Assembly: GCF_000374545.1 (NCBI RefSeq)
Contig: NZ_KB894590.1
Location: forward strand, 82,822 to 146,821
Direction: 5' to 3'
Origin: Anaeromusa acidaminophila DSM 3853
GTDB taxonomy: Bacteria; Bacillota; Negativicutes; Anaeromusales; Anaeromusaceae
Length of the DNA: 64,000 bases
The notes under the pieces are model-generated. The model ran no database searches and was not told where the DNA came from. It was given only the letters and a program-made list of their open reading frames with translations. Of the stretch, positions 27,057-35,921 are shown piece by piece. Every line of letters begins with the position of its first letter. Position 1 is the first letter of the stretch. A program made the position numbers and the translations under genes.

Positions 27057-27526
27057 ATGTGTCTTTTGTATTGAACGGTAAACAAGTAAGCATTGATACG
27101 CCGCCGGATCGCAGGGTAGTTGATTTACTGCGGGAAGATTTTGGCTTGATAGGAACGAAAGAATGCTGCGGCGAAGGAGAATGCGGCGCTTGTACGATTT
27201 TAGTGAATCGCTCCAGCCGCTTATCTTGCCTGATGGCGGCGGCGCAGCTAGAGGGTGCGGACATAGTAACCATCGAAGGCGTAGCGACGGAAGAAAATTT
27301 GTCTGTTGTCCAACAGGCTTTTATTGACTGCGGCGCTGTGCAGTGCGGCTTTTGCACACCCGGGATGGTGTTGGCAGTACTCGATCTGTTGTATCGCAAC
27401 CCGCTGCCATCGGAAGCGGAGGTGCGAGAGGGGATTAGCGGCAATTTATGCCGTTGCACTGGTTACCAAAAAATCGTGGAGGCGGCTTTAATGGCAGCGG
27501 CCAAACTGCAGGGGAGGACAAGCTAA
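27053..27526 (+). CDS. Molybdenum hydroxylase 2Fe-2S subunit
   Basis: This 157-residue electron-transfer subunit holds two 2Fe-2S clusters. The plant-ferredoxin-type cluster has CCGEGECGAC plus the later Cys in SRLSCLM, and the helical-domain cluster has CGFCTPGM and CRCTGYQ. It passes electrons from the molybdenum centre to the FAD subunit. The start overlaps the large-subunit stop (ATGA), which implies translational coupling. Length and motifs are normal. Confidence 0.95.
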   Translation: MNVSFVLNGKQVSIDTPPDRRVVDLLREDFGLIGTKECCGEGECGACTILVNRSSRLSCLMAAAQLEGADIVTIEGVATEENLSVVQQAFIDCGAVQCGFCTPGMVLAVLDLLYRNPLPSEAEVREGISGNLCRCTGYQKIVEAALMAAAKLQGRTS

Positions 27527-28353
27527 TGGAGATCCTATTTCCTCGCACTGTTGCAGAAATGCAGGAGCTATTGGCGGTGCAGCCAACTGGTCGTGTCATT
27601 GCCGGCGGCACTGATTTTTGGGTGCGGCAGCGCAGGCTGCCTGCGCCTCCTGTCTTGTTTTCCGCGGAACGTTTGGAGGAATTGCAGCAGGTTGAAGTAC
27701 GCAAACATGGTCTTTTCATTGGCGCTGGAGTTACCTATCAGCAGTTGCTGGATCTGCCGAAGCTGGAAGAATGCTTTCCGGCGTTGCGGCAGGCAATCGC
27801 GGTTGTGGGGTCGCCTCCCATACGTCACAGCGCTACCTTAGTCGGCAATGTCTGTACAGCTTCGCCTGCAGGCGATACATTGCCGCCGCTATACGTGTTG
27901 GAAGCCTCTGTGGAGGTGGCAGGAGAAAAAGGGCGGCGAAGTTTGCCCATTGAGGAGTTTATTGAAGGCCCGGGGCGGATTGGGCTGGCGGCCGGCGAGT
28001 TTGTGACAGGCGTGCAAATTCCTTGGGCTGAGGAGCAAGTAAGTTCTGCTTATTTTAAAGTGGGCCGCCGCAAGGCCTTGGCTATTTCAATTGCCAGTTT
28101 AGCGGCGCAATGGAAACTGCAAGCAGATAAAACCATAGCCTGCATGAAGCTGGCTTGGGGCAGCGTAGGCCCCACGGTGGTGCGCCTGCCTCAGGTAGAG
28201 GCATTTTTGCAGGGGAAGCCGTTGAACGACGAAGTGTTGCGTCGTGCAGGAGAACTGGTGAAAGACGGGGTAACGCCGATTGACGATATTCGCGCTAGCG
28301 CGGCGTACCGACGGCAACTGGCAGGTAATTTGCTTCTGCGTCTCAGTAATTAA
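27526..28353 (+). CDS. Molybdenum hydroxylase FAD-binding subunit
   Basis: The 275-residue subunit has the FAD-binding PCMH fold: VIAGGTDFWV near the start, then VGSPPIRHSATLVGNVCTASPAGD, the flavin and pyrophosphate binding region, and a C-terminal CO-dehydrogenase flavoprotein domain. It hands electrons to NAD+ or another acceptor. The ATG at 27526 overlaps the preceding stop by one base (TAATG). Thirty-one bases and no terminator separate it from the partner-switching STAS gene, so transcription may run on. Confidence 0.94.
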   Translation: MEILFPRTVAEMQELLAVQPTGRVIAGGTDFWVRQRRLPAPPVLFSAERLEELQQVEVRKHGLFIGAGVTYQQLLDLPKLEECFPALRQAIAVVGSPPIRHSATLVGNVCTASPAGDTLPPLYVLEASVEVAGEKGRRSLPIEEFIEGPGRIGLAAGEFVTGVQIPWAEEQVSSAYFKVGRRKALAISIASLAAQWKLQADKTIACMKLAWGSVGPTVVRLPQVEAFLQGKPLNDEVLRRAGELVKDGVTPIDDIRASAAYRRQLAGNLLLRLSN

Positions 28354-28384
28354 AAGTTTGTGCAGTAAAGAAAGGGGTTATCCT

Positions 28385-28717
28385 ATGGAAATTTCAGTAC
28401 GAAATGAAGCGACATGTACAGTGATTGCCGTAACAGGACGTCTTGATACAAGAACCGCGCCGGAGTGGGAAAAGCAGTGCGGCGATATTATTCAAAACGG
28501 AGGGACTAAGTTTGTTTTGGATTTGACGTCATTGGAGTACGTCAGCAGCGCCGGGCTGCGCTGCGTTTTGGCGATCGCCAAGAAACTAAAGGCGTCAGGG
28601 GGAGCGTTGGCTCTTTGCGGTTTGTCGGGCTTGGTGCAGGAGGTATTTTCCGTATCCGGCTTTGACAGTTTTTTCCCAGTGTACGAAACAGCGGAAGAAG
28701 CGGTTGCGAATTTTTGA
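28385..28717 (+). CDS. STAS-domain anti-sigma factor antagonist
   Basis: This 110-residue single STAS domain is of the RsbV/SpoIIAA/BtrV class. The phosphorylation loop reads LEYVSSAGLR, with Ser54/Ser55; in this SSAGLR subclass one of these serines is phosphorylated by a partner HATPase kinase. Unphosphorylated STAS protein would bind the kinase or another target; phosphorylation releases it. AAAGGGG precedes the start. The kinase-like gene follows 22 bases downstream and a SpoIIE phosphatase lies two genes further on, so the core partner-switching parts are together. Confidence 0.93.
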   Translation: MEISVRNEATCTVIAVTGRLDTRTAPEWEKQCGDIIQNGGTKFVLDLTSLEYVSSAGLRCVLAIAKKLKASGGALALCGLSGLVQEVFSVSGFDSFFPVYETAEEAVANF

Positions 28718-28739
28718 GAATAGCATAGGAGGTAGTGCT

Positions 28740-29156
28740 ATGTCATCGACTACAGCGAGTCGCATTTTTGCGGCGCAAGATGAAAATGTACCGGCTATTA
28801 CTGCCTTTATTACCGAACAGGCGGAACAGGCGGGAGTAAGTCCGAAACGGATTTTGCAATTAGAACTGGTCATTGAAGAAGTGGTCGTGAATATCTGCCA
28901 TTATGCCTATGAAGTGCCGCCAGGAGAAGTGGTGATTCGCACCTATTGCGAAGAGGATAAATTTGGCATTGAATTTGAAGACAGCGGTATTCCTTTCGAC
29001 CCTCTGGCGGCAGCGGAACCGGATTTGAAAGCAGGCTTAAATGAGCGGGAAGCCGGAGGGCTTGGTATTTTTCTCGTGCGGCGTATGACCGATGAAGTGC
29101 ATTACCGCCGAATTGGTGGACAAAATATTTTGGCGGTAGCTGTTTCACGCTTATGA
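28740..29156 (+). CDS. Anti-sigma-type HATPase (serine kinase, RsbW/BtrW-like)
   Basis: This 138-residue GHKL ATPase of the HATPase_c_2 type has the N box (LVIEEVVVNICHYAY), the G1 box (EFEDSGIPFDP) and the G2 lid (GGLGIFLVRRMTDEV), so it should bind ATP and phosphorylate the STAS protein. No sigma factor is encoded in the module, as in other partner switches whose targets are not sigma factors. The ATG at 28740 has AGGAGG upstream. The stop overlaps the start of the solute-binding protein gene (ATGA), so the kinase and the sensor protein are translationally coupled. Confidence 0.93.
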   Translation: MSSTTASRIFAAQDENVPAITAFITEQAEQAGVSPKRILQLELVIEEVVVNICHYAYEVPPGEVVIRTYCEEDKFGIEFEDSGIPFDPLAAAEPDLKAGLNEREAGGLGIFLVRRMTDEVHYRRIGGQNILAVAVSRL

Positions 29157-30166
29157 AAAAAAGGCTGTATGTAATTTTCGGGGTTGCGCTTCTGGGACTT
29201 TGCCTGCTCTTTTGGCAGAAGCCGGGAGTGGCGGAGGAACAAGAACGTGAAGGCAAGAAGCCTTTTACCTTGATTCTGCAATGGGTGCCGCAAGCGCAGT
29301 TTGCCGGATACTATGTGGCCTTGGAGAAGGGGCTGTACAGAGAAAAGGGCCTAGACGTCCGCATTATCAGGGGCGGAGCGGATCGAAGCGGCGTGGACTA
29401 TGTACAACGAGGCGAAGCGGACTTTGCGGTGCTGTTTCTGTCAGGCGCCTTAGCGGCGCGTGATCAAGGCGTGCCGCTAGTGAATGTGGCGCAAGTTGTC
29501 AATCAATCCAATTTAATGCTTATTGGCTGGAAGGATCAGGGGATCGAAAGCGTGCAGCAATTGCATGGCAAAAAGATCAGTCTTTGGGGCGGCGTGTTTC
29601 AGGCTGATTTTCAAAGTTTTTTTGCCGCGAGAGGACTTCAGCCGCAGTTTTTGCCGCAGTACTACTCGGTGAACTTGTTTATTAACAGAGGTGTTGCAGC
29701 TTGCTCGGCTATGCATTACAACGAATACCATGTTTTGTATCAAGCAGGCATTGATGCTCAGCAATTGAGTACGTTTTTTATGAAAGACTACGGCTGCGGG
29801 TTTCCGGAAGATGGCTTGTATTGCTTGGAGAGTACCTGGAAAGAGCATCCCCAAGAAAGTCGGGCGTTTGCAGAAGCTTCTCTGGCTGGCTGGCAGTATG
29901 CGGCCGAGCATGAAGAAGAAGCTCTAGACATAGTGATGAAGCATGTCCAAGAGGCCAATTTGCCAACGAATCGCGCACATATGCGCTGGATGCTGAAAAC
30001 CATTTTGGCGACCATTATTCCAGAGGGCAATTCTTCCTGGAAGTTGGGCGTACTGGCTAAGGCGGATTATCGGCGAACAGTAGAGGCGCTGCAATGGCAT
30101 GGCTTGCTCCGCACCAATCCTTCTTATGAAAATTTTTACCGGGGGATAGGCAATGATGTTCAATAA
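29153..30166 (+). CDS. NMT1/THI5-SsuA-like solute-binding protein
   Basis: This 337-residue exported protein has a signal peptide or anchor (hydrophobic about 6-22), then the NMT1-like periplasmic binding fold: LQWVPQAQFAGYYVALEKG is the family signature for pyrimidine precursor, sulfonate and related ligands, followed by GLDVRI and the ligand-loop region. Family members usually deliver ligands to an ABC permease. No permease or ATPase is encoded nearby; instead it is coupled to the HATPase gene upstream (4-base overlap) and the Cache-SpoIIE phosphatase downstream (14-base overlap). A role as extracytoplasmic ligand sensor for the partner switch is inferred from this. Ligand unknown. Confidence 0.9.
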   Translation: MKKRLYVIFGVALLGLCLLFWQKPGVAEEQEREGKKPFTLILQWVPQAQFAGYYVALEKGLYREKGLDVRIIRGGADRSGVDYVQRGEADFAVLFLSGALAARDQGVPLVNVAQVVNQSNLMLIGWKDQGIESVQQLHGKKISLWGGVFQADFQSFFAARGLQPQFLPQYYSVNLFINRGVAACSAMHYNEYHVLYQAGIDAQQLSTFFMKDYGCGFPEDGLYCLESTWKEHPQESRAFAEASLAGWQYAAEHEEEALDIVMKHVQEANLPTNRAHMRWMLKTILATIIPEGNSSWKLGVLAKADYRRTVEALQWHGLLRTNPSYENFYRGIGNDVQ

Positions 30167-32081
30167 ATGGAGCCTTACATGGCGGCTGACAGTTCTCATT
30201 ATGGCGGGAGTCGGCACCATTCTGACAGCGGTGATTGGCTATAGCTATTTTTCAGCCAAACAATTGCTGGAAGAAGAGATGATGAAAGAGGCTCAGCATG
30301 TAGCGGCAGCGGTCACTTCACGAATCGAAGTTTCTTCAAGGCGCGTGGAAGGCATGGCGCAGGGACTGGCGGCAGTAATGGAAGTTATGCCGGTTTCTAC
30401 GGAGCAGTCCTATCAGTTGATGGAAAAGTTTTTGCAAGGCCAAGAGGATGTGTTTGGTACGGCGGTTGCTTTACGGGCAACTAAAAGCCATCCGGTCGGC
30501 ATCGGAACTTATCTGTATCGCACCTATGGGGGCTTGCAGAAGATTTCGTTAGGATCGGTGCAAGCTTATGAAACAAAGGACTGGTATTTACTTCCCGTAG
30601 AGATGAAAAGCGCTGTTTGGAGCGAACCCTATTTTGACGAGGGCATTAGCAATGTGTTAATGGCGACCTATTCGGCGCCTGTTTTTTCTGCGTCTGAGCC
30701 AGGTGTCGTGCGGGGGATTGTAACAGGGGATATGTCCCTGAGTATTCTTTCGGAGCTTTTGGAGTCCTTGGAGTTAGGTCGAGAAAATTACGCTTTTATT
30801 ATTTCCGGACAAGGGCGGTTTATTGCGCACCCCACTAGCGGCTATGTCATGCGGGAGTCTATTTTCAGCGTGGCTGAGGACTTGCAAGACGTCGGGCTGC
30901 GCGAATTGGGGCAAAAAATGATTCAAGGACAAAAAGGCTATGTTTCTCATACCAGCAAAGTAAATGGTAAAACCGGCTGGGTGATGTATATGCCGATCCC
31001 TTCTACCGGCTGGTCTTTGGGTATCTTTTTTTCGCGTGATGAGCTTATGGCGCGTGTCTTTGATTTGAGTCGCACCCAATGGTATTTAGGGATTGGCGGC
31101 TTTTTGCTGCTTTGTCTTGTGGTACTTGGTATCGCCCGTTCCATTACTAGGCCGTTGCGCCAACTCGAGCAGGCTACGCAAAAGCTGGCGGCAGGAAATT
31201 TTGAGGCGACGATTCCGGCTATTTCCGGGCGGGATGAAGTGGCGCGCTTGGCGGAAGCTTTCATGATTATGATCAGCGAACTGAAAATTTACATGGAAAT
31301 GATGCAGGCCACTGTGGCGGCAAAAGAACGCATTGCCAGCGAATTGCGTATCGCCAGCTCCATTCAAATGGGGCTGGTGCCGAAAGAATTTCCTCCTTTC
31401 CCGGAGCGTAGAGAATTTGATCTTTTTGCATTGCTGGAGCCGGCCAGGGAAGTGGGGGGAGATTTTTACGATTTCTTCTTCCAGGATGAGGAGACGGAAA
31501 CCTTATATTTAGTGATTGGCGACGTATCGGATAAAGGGATGGGCGCGGCTTTGTTTATGGCCATTGCCAGAACCCTTCTGCGCTCGTTGGTGCGCGAAAA
31601 ACGCGAGCCAGGAGAGCTGCTGGAGCGCCTGAACGATGAATTATCCCGCAACAATGAATCCTGCATGTTTGTCACCTTGTTTTGTGCGGCAGTCCACTTG
31701 CCAAGCGGCGCCTGCCGCTACGCCAGCGGCGGCCATTGTCCGCCCATGCTGCTTAAACCAACAGGACAACTAGTGTTTCTGAATCAAGCTAAGGGACCGG
31801 TTATCGGCGGCATGGAAGGGATGCTCTATACGGAAGGAAACTGTTTGTTGGAGACCGGGGATATGCTGCTCTTATATACAGACGGCGTAACCGAGGCAGC
31901 TACTAAGGAGGATGAGCTTTTTGGGGAGGCGCGCTTAGAAACGGCGTTTTGCACTCGCCCTAAGGCCGCTCCTGATGTATTGCTGCGCGAGATAAGAGTG
32001 GAGCTGAATGACTTTGCCGCAGGGGCGGAGCAGTCGGATGATATTACTATGCTGGCGTTTCGCTATTGGGGATTGAAATAA
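30153..32081 (+). CDS. Cache-HAMP-SpoIIE (PP2C) serine phosphatase
   Basis: This 642-residue membrane phosphatase is the likely activator of the partner switch: it would dephosphorylate the STAS protein in response to an external signal. Domains in order: membrane helix (about 12-33), extracytoplasmic double-Cache-like sensor (about 40-300), second helix (about 308-330), HAMP (about 331-385), a short coiled coil, and a PP2C/SpoIIE domain (about 400-642). The metal-binding motifs are intact: GGDFYDFF, IGDVSDKGMGAALFM, YTDGVTEA and SDDITML. It starts inside the solute-binding protein gene, so the two are made together; direct contact between the binding protein and the Cache domain is a reasonable but untested idea. 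Confidence 0.93.
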   Translation: MMFNKWSLTWRLTVLIMAGVGTILTAVIGYSYFSAKQLLEEEMMKEAQHVAAAVTSRIEVSSRRVEGMAQGLAAVMEVMPVSTEQSYQLMEKFLQGQEDVFGTAVALRATKSHPVGIGTYLYRTYGGLQKISLGSVQAYETKDWYLLPVEMKSAVWSEPYFDEGISNVLMATYSAPVFSASEPGVVRGIVTGDMSLSILSELLESLELGRENYAFIISGQGRFIAHPTSGYVMRESIFSVAEDLQDVGLRELGQKMIQGQKGYVSHTSKVNGKTGWVMYMPIPSTGWSLGIFFSRDELMARVFDLSRTQWYLGIGGFLLLCLVVLGIARSITRPLRQLEQATQKLAAGNFEATIPAISGRDEVARLAEAFMIMISELKIYMEMMQATVAAKERIASELRIASSIQMGLVPKEFPPFPERREFDLFALLEPAREVGGDFYDFFFQDEETETLYLVIGDVSDKGMGAALFMAIARTLLRSLVREKREPGELLERLNDELSRNNESCMFVTLFCAAVHLPSGACRYASGGHCPPMLLKPTGQLVFLNQAKGPVIGGMEGMLYTEGNCLLETGDMLLLYTDGVTEAATKEDELFGEARLETAFCTRPKAAPDVLLREIRVELNDFAAGAEQSDDITMLAFRYWGLK

Positions 32082-32124
32082 CAGGCGGCGTAATTTGGGC
32101 GGCCTGGTGAAAAGGGGAGCCGTT

Positions 32125-33420
32125 ATGAAGCAAAAACAGTCTGTAGAGCTGCAGATACCATTGCATGAGGAGATGCTGCCGGTCATCGTATGTTGTGCGG
32201 AGAACACCGCGCAAGCCTTTGGGTTTGGCAAAGAAGAGCAATTGAGTCTTTCCTTGGCGACGGAAGAGCTATTCGCTTTTCTCAGCGGCCAGCGGGAAGA
32301 CGCCGGAGAGATGCAATTTATTTGCCGTCATGGCGGTTATTACTTGGAAGCGTCCTGCCTGTTTCCAAGGCGAGCGCTGCCGACCAAGGTATTTAACCGG
32401 ACCGCTAGTATGTCGCTGGATGATGAGGCGTCGTTAGCGGAAATGGGCTTGCTATTGGCAGCTCGTACGGTAGATCATTTTTGTCTGGAAATGCTATCTG
32501 ATAATCGCATGGGTTTGCAGCTGCGTCTTGAAAAACGATATCCCCAGGCCATTCCAGAGGAATTTGAAGCGCTTCCTTCCTTGGGGTTTGTTTTGGCTGA
32601 GCCGGAACGGGAAGCTTTGAAGCAGCTTGCCAGAAGGGTGCTGGCGGTTTATGGAGACAGTGCTCCGGAATTTTTTCACTACCCCGGTAAGCTTGTGGAC
32701 ATGCTTGGCAGCGGTGAATATGGAGCCGTATTGATGCAAGACGGCAAGGGGCAAGTGGGCGGTGCTTTTCTTTGGCAGTGCGGCGGTAAAATGGCGGAAG
32801 GCTTTGGGCCGTATGTATTTTCCGAACAAGGCGGTATGGCCGTCGCTTTGGTAGAAGGGGCTCTTGCCAAACTGGCTCGTTCCGGTATTGTGTGCATGAC
32901 CATGCGGCAGCCGACAGCACAGGCGCCTGCCGGCTATTTTGAGCCGTTGGGAGAAGTAGACTTGACGTCAGTTGGCGGTGTTACGCAGCGGCATACGGCG
33001 TTATATCGACAATTAGAAGAAGACAACGGCATGAGTGTCTTTGCCAATCCGGCAATTGAGGCGTTTTTGCGCCGGCAGTATGAGCTTTTGGCATTGCCGC
33101 GCAAGCTGCAGCCGGCGATCTACGAAGGGGAAGAGCAATTGGCGGATTCTATTTTGTCTACTCGTTTAGACCGACGCAAGCTGACTGCTTTTCTGGCGGT
33201 ATTGGCGCCTGGCGAAGACATGCAAGAAAATTTGGCTATGCATGTGACGGCTTTGCGAAAAGAGAACATCAAGAACATATTTTTTGAGCTGGATTTAGGC
33301 AAAGCGGCCGAGGTAGAGGCGGCGCCAGCCATTTTAGCTGCCGGTTTTACGCCGCAGTTTGTGTTGCCATGGGGCGGACAAGGCGATCTGCTCCTTTTGA
33401 CGCTGCCGGAGGAGGCTTGA
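32125..33420 (+). CDS. Degenerate HATPase-like domain fused to GNAT-like domain
   Basis: This 431-residue cytosolic protein has no membrane helix. Residues about 1-140 look like an anti-sigma HATPase (LSLATEELFAFLSG in the N-box position, where Asn is not evident), so ATP binding is doubtful. Residues about 160-290 resemble a GNAT fold: AVLMQDGKGQVGGAFLWQCGG, then GYFEPLGEVDL. The remaining 130 or so residues form a possible extra domain (VTALRKENIKNIFFELDLGKAAE). The N-terminal resemblance to RsbW-type kinases suggests it docks to the STAS protein and is controlled by it. The ATG has AAAAGGGGAG upstream. Family name not known to me. Confidence 0.7.
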   Translation: MKQKQSVELQIPLHEEMLPVIVCCAENTAQAFGFGKEEQLSLSLATEELFAFLSGQREDAGEMQFICRHGGYYLEASCLFPRRALPTKVFNRTASMSLDDEASLAEMGLLLAARTVDHFCLEMLSDNRMGLQLRLEKRYPQAIPEEFEALPSLGFVLAEPEREALKQLARRVLAVYGDSAPEFFHYPGKLVDMLGSGEYGAVLMQDGKGQVGGAFLWQCGGKMAEGFGPYVFSEQGGMAVALVEGALAKLARSGIVCMTMRQPTAQAPAGYFEPLGEVDLTSVGGVTQRHTALYRQLEEDNGMSVFANPAIEAFLRRQYELLALPRKLQPAIYEGEEQLADSILSTRLDRRKLTAFLAVLAPGEDMQENLAMHVTALRKENIKNIFFELDLGKAAEVEAAPAILAAGFTPQFVLPWGGQGDLLLLTLPEEA

Positions 33421-33422
33421 GT

Positions 33423-34535
33423 ATGCAGGGACAAACCGTCAGATGGGAAAACCTGGTTCCTGCGCATATTCGGTCTATTCAGGCCTATATTCCCAGCAAG
33501 CCCGATGATGTGCTGCGGGATATGTTTCATTGCCCGCCAATTCACCGATTGAACAACAACGAAAACGCCTTGGGGCCTGCCAAGGAGGCGCAGGCGGCTA
33601 TTGCTGCCTTTGATCCGGCGGCGGCGGCTATTTATCCCAGCGGTGATGCATTTCATCTGCGTCAGCGCTTGGCGCAGAACTTTGGCCTGGATGCGGACTG
33701 TTTCCTGGTGGGAAATGGCGCTAACGAAGTAATTGCGTTTGTGATTAATGCCTTTTGTCAGGCCGGTGATAATATCATTACTGCGGATAAAACCTTTGCC
33801 GTCTATGAATGGGTAGCGGAGTTTTCAGGCTATCAGGCCAAGCAAGTGCCTTTGTGCGAGGAGGCCTTCGATGCGCAAAGCATGCTCAAGGCCATTGACG
33901 AGCGAACGAAAATTTTATTTGTGTGCAATCCGAATAATCCTACCGGTACGTACTGGCCGGAGAAAAAACTTCGGGCTTTTTTGGATGCCGTAGGGGGACG
34001 GCAGATAGTTGTCCTGGATGAAGCCTATGCGGAGTTTGTGGAGCAGGAGGACTTTCCTGACGGTATGAAACTGCTTCATGAATATCCGAATTTGGTGGTT
34101 TTTCGTACTTTTTCTAAAATGTACGGGCTAGCGGGGTTGCGTATTGGTTACTTGGCAGGCTCGCCGGAAGTAGTGAATGTGATTCGCCGCACCTGTGTAG
34201 TATATTCGGTGAACGCTCTGGCTCAGGTTGCGGCCTTGGCTACGCTGGATAATCAGGGAGACCATGTAGCGAATACCAGGTCGTTGGTGCGTGAAGCGAA
34301 GGCTTTTTTGCATTGCGAGCTTACGGCAATGGGCCTGCATCATCTGGCTGGTGAGGGCAATTATATGATGATCCGCCTGCCGCTTAGTGATACCTTGGCT
34401 TACCGTAAATTGATGCAGCATGGTTTTATGGTACGAACGATGACAGGCTTTCGTTATCCCAACCATATCCGGCTTACGCTGAGTACGCTGCCAGTCATGG
34501 AAGGATTTATTAAGGCATTAAAGGCCATTTTATGA
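33423..34535 (+). CDS. HisC-like class I/II aminotransferase
   Basis: This 370-residue PLP enzyme is of the histidinol-phosphate aminotransferase type. Motifs: LNNNENALGP at the substrate entrance, CNPNNPTGTYW, VVLDEAYAEF, and FSKMYGLAGLRIGY with PLP lysine K232. The C-terminus includes an arginine-containing RLTLST segment. It begins three bases after the HATPase-GNAT gene and its ATG overlaps nothing important, so it is in the same operon. In the absence of other histidine genes it more likely acts on another amino acid or amine. The phosphate-binding residues that would prove histidinol phosphate use cannot be judged here. Confidence 0.88.
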   Translation: MQGQTVRWENLVPAHIRSIQAYIPSKPDDVLRDMFHCPPIHRLNNNENALGPAKEAQAAIAAFDPAAAAIYPSGDAFHLRQRLAQNFGLDADCFLVGNGANEVIAFVINAFCQAGDNIITADKTFAVYEWVAEFSGYQAKQVPLCEEAFDAQSMLKAIDERTKILFVCNPNNPTGTYWPEKKLRAFLDAVGGRQIVVLDEAYAEFVEQEDFPDGMKLLHEYPNLVVFRTFSKMYGLAGLRIGYLAGSPEVVNVIRRTCVVYSVNALAQVAALATLDNQGDHVANTRSLVREAKAFLHCELTAMGLHHLAGEGNYMMIRLPLSDTLAYRKLMQHGFMVRTMTGFRYPNHIRLTLSTLPVMEGFIKALKAIL

Positions 34536-34549
34536 AAACATGGTGAAAC

Positions 34550-35920
34550 ATGAAGAGGATAAAGATTTTTTCTAAAGTGCAGGAGAAGGCGGATTTAGCT
34601 TCGCCGGAAGTTGGGCGGACGTTGGTGCAGCTGGCTTTGCCGCTAATGATTTCGCTGTTGTTTCAAAATCTCTATGCTTTTGTAGATACGGTTTTCGTAT
34701 CTTGGCTGGGGGATGTGCCTTTAGCGGCTGTTTCCATGGTTGTTCCCTTGATGTATGTTTCTTTGTCCATGGCCAAGGGAATTTCAATGGGGAGCATCAT
34801 GCTTATGAGTCATGCCCGAGGCGGCGGCGCGGAAGAACAGGCGGTTCGCATCGCGCGCGGCATTCTGCCGCTGATGGCTTTGAGCATGTGCGTTTTTCTG
34901 CCCTTGTTGGCTCCGACGGTCAATACTGCTTTTTTTAGCGCCATAGGAGCGAATGAAGCCCTCTGGCCGATGATTCATGCCTTTATCATTTGGCTGATTC
35001 CCGGGTTCTTCGTTATGGGCTATGTGATGACAGCGGAAGCGTTCTTTATGGCTCGCGGCGATACATTGACGCCGATGAAAGCGATGGCCCTTGGCAATAT
35101 AGTTAATATGGGGCTGGATCCGATCTTGATTTTTTCCTGCAATCTGGGCGTAGCCGGAGCGTCGTTAGCTACGCTTTTTGGACAAATTGTGGCAGGCGTT
35201 TACTTGTATCGGGCGCTGCGGCATTACGACTATGAATTGCCGCAGCTATGCTGGGCTGCCGGTATGCTAGGCGAATGGAAGCGGATTTTAGGACAGGGTG
35301 TTTATATTGCCATGTCCTATATAATTATTCCGGTAGGCCTATTTTTGCTTAATGCAGTGCTGGCGCAGTTTGGCCCTGCGGCGCTGGCCGCCTGGAATAT
35401 GATGTCACGTTTGGAAATGCTGGTCATGCTGCCGATCATGGGACTGGGGAACGCGATGGCTACGATGATCAGCTTTAATCTTGGGCGAAGAGAATATGAA
35501 CGAGTGCGTGGCTGTGTGCGTTCTTTTTTTAAGATTTCCTTGGCTGTAGCCATGCCGGTTATGCTGTTATTTGTGCTGTTGCCGGAGACGGTGCTGGCTT
35601 TGTTTCAACCGACGCCGGAACTTCTCAGGCTAGGCTCCTATGCGCTAAGAGCGTCCGGCGTGGCTGGCGTATTTATGACGGTAGTTTTCGCTTTGCTGGG
35701 CGTAGCGCAGGGGTTGAAGCGTCCGGTGTATATGATGGCGGTGTCAGCTACGCATGCCTTGGGCGTCCGCGTGCCCATGGCTTATTTTCTCGCTGCTTTT
35801 TGGGGCGAAACCGGCGTGTTTTGGAGTCACACGGCGGCTGCGTTTACGGCGGCAATTCTGGCGGGTTTTTTAATTGCCAAGCTGCTTAGCAGTATAGAGC
35901 GGTTGCCTAAGGAGGTATAG
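34550..35920 (+). CDS. MATE-family efflux transporter
   Basis: This standard-length MATE exporter has 456 residues and about twelve membrane helices in two homologous halves. The start FRPLVQLALPLMI-like segment (VGRTLVQLALPLMIS) and the SWLGDVPLAAVSMVVP motif are typical. It would extrude a cationic or other organic molecule by Na+ or H+ antiport. It starts 14 bases after the aminotransferase gene. Unlike the MATE at 15168 it lacks the C-terminal HATPase-like domain. In this operon it may export a product of the aminotransferase or molybdenum hydroxylase. Confidence 0.92.
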   Translation: MKRIKIFSKVQEKADLASPEVGRTLVQLALPLMISLLFQNLYAFVDTVFVSWLGDVPLAAVSMVVPLMYVSLSMAKGISMGSIMLMSHARGGGAEEQAVRIARGILPLMALSMCVFLPLLAPTVNTAFFSAIGANEALWPMIHAFIIWLIPGFFVMGYVMTAEAFFMARGDTLTPMKAMALGNIVNMGLDPILIFSCNLGVAGASLATLFGQIVAGVYLYRALRHYDYELPQLCWAAGMLGEWKRILGQGVYIAMSYIIIPVGLFLLNAVLAQFGPAALAAWNMMSRLEMLVMLPIMGLGNAMATMISFNLGRREYERVRGCVRSFFKISLAVAMPVMLLFVLLPETVLALFQPTPELLRLGSYALRASGVAGVFMTVVFALLGVAQGLKRPVYMMAVSATHALGVRVPMAYFLAAFWGETGVFWSHTAAAFTAAILAGFLIAKLLSSIERLPKEV

Positions 35921-35921
35921 A

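Noticed and set aside
33423..34535. Annotation of the aminotransferase as true histidinol-phosphate aminotransferase
   Set aside because: No other histidine biosynthesis gene is near and its operon is a signalling/transport unit, so only HisC-like is justified.
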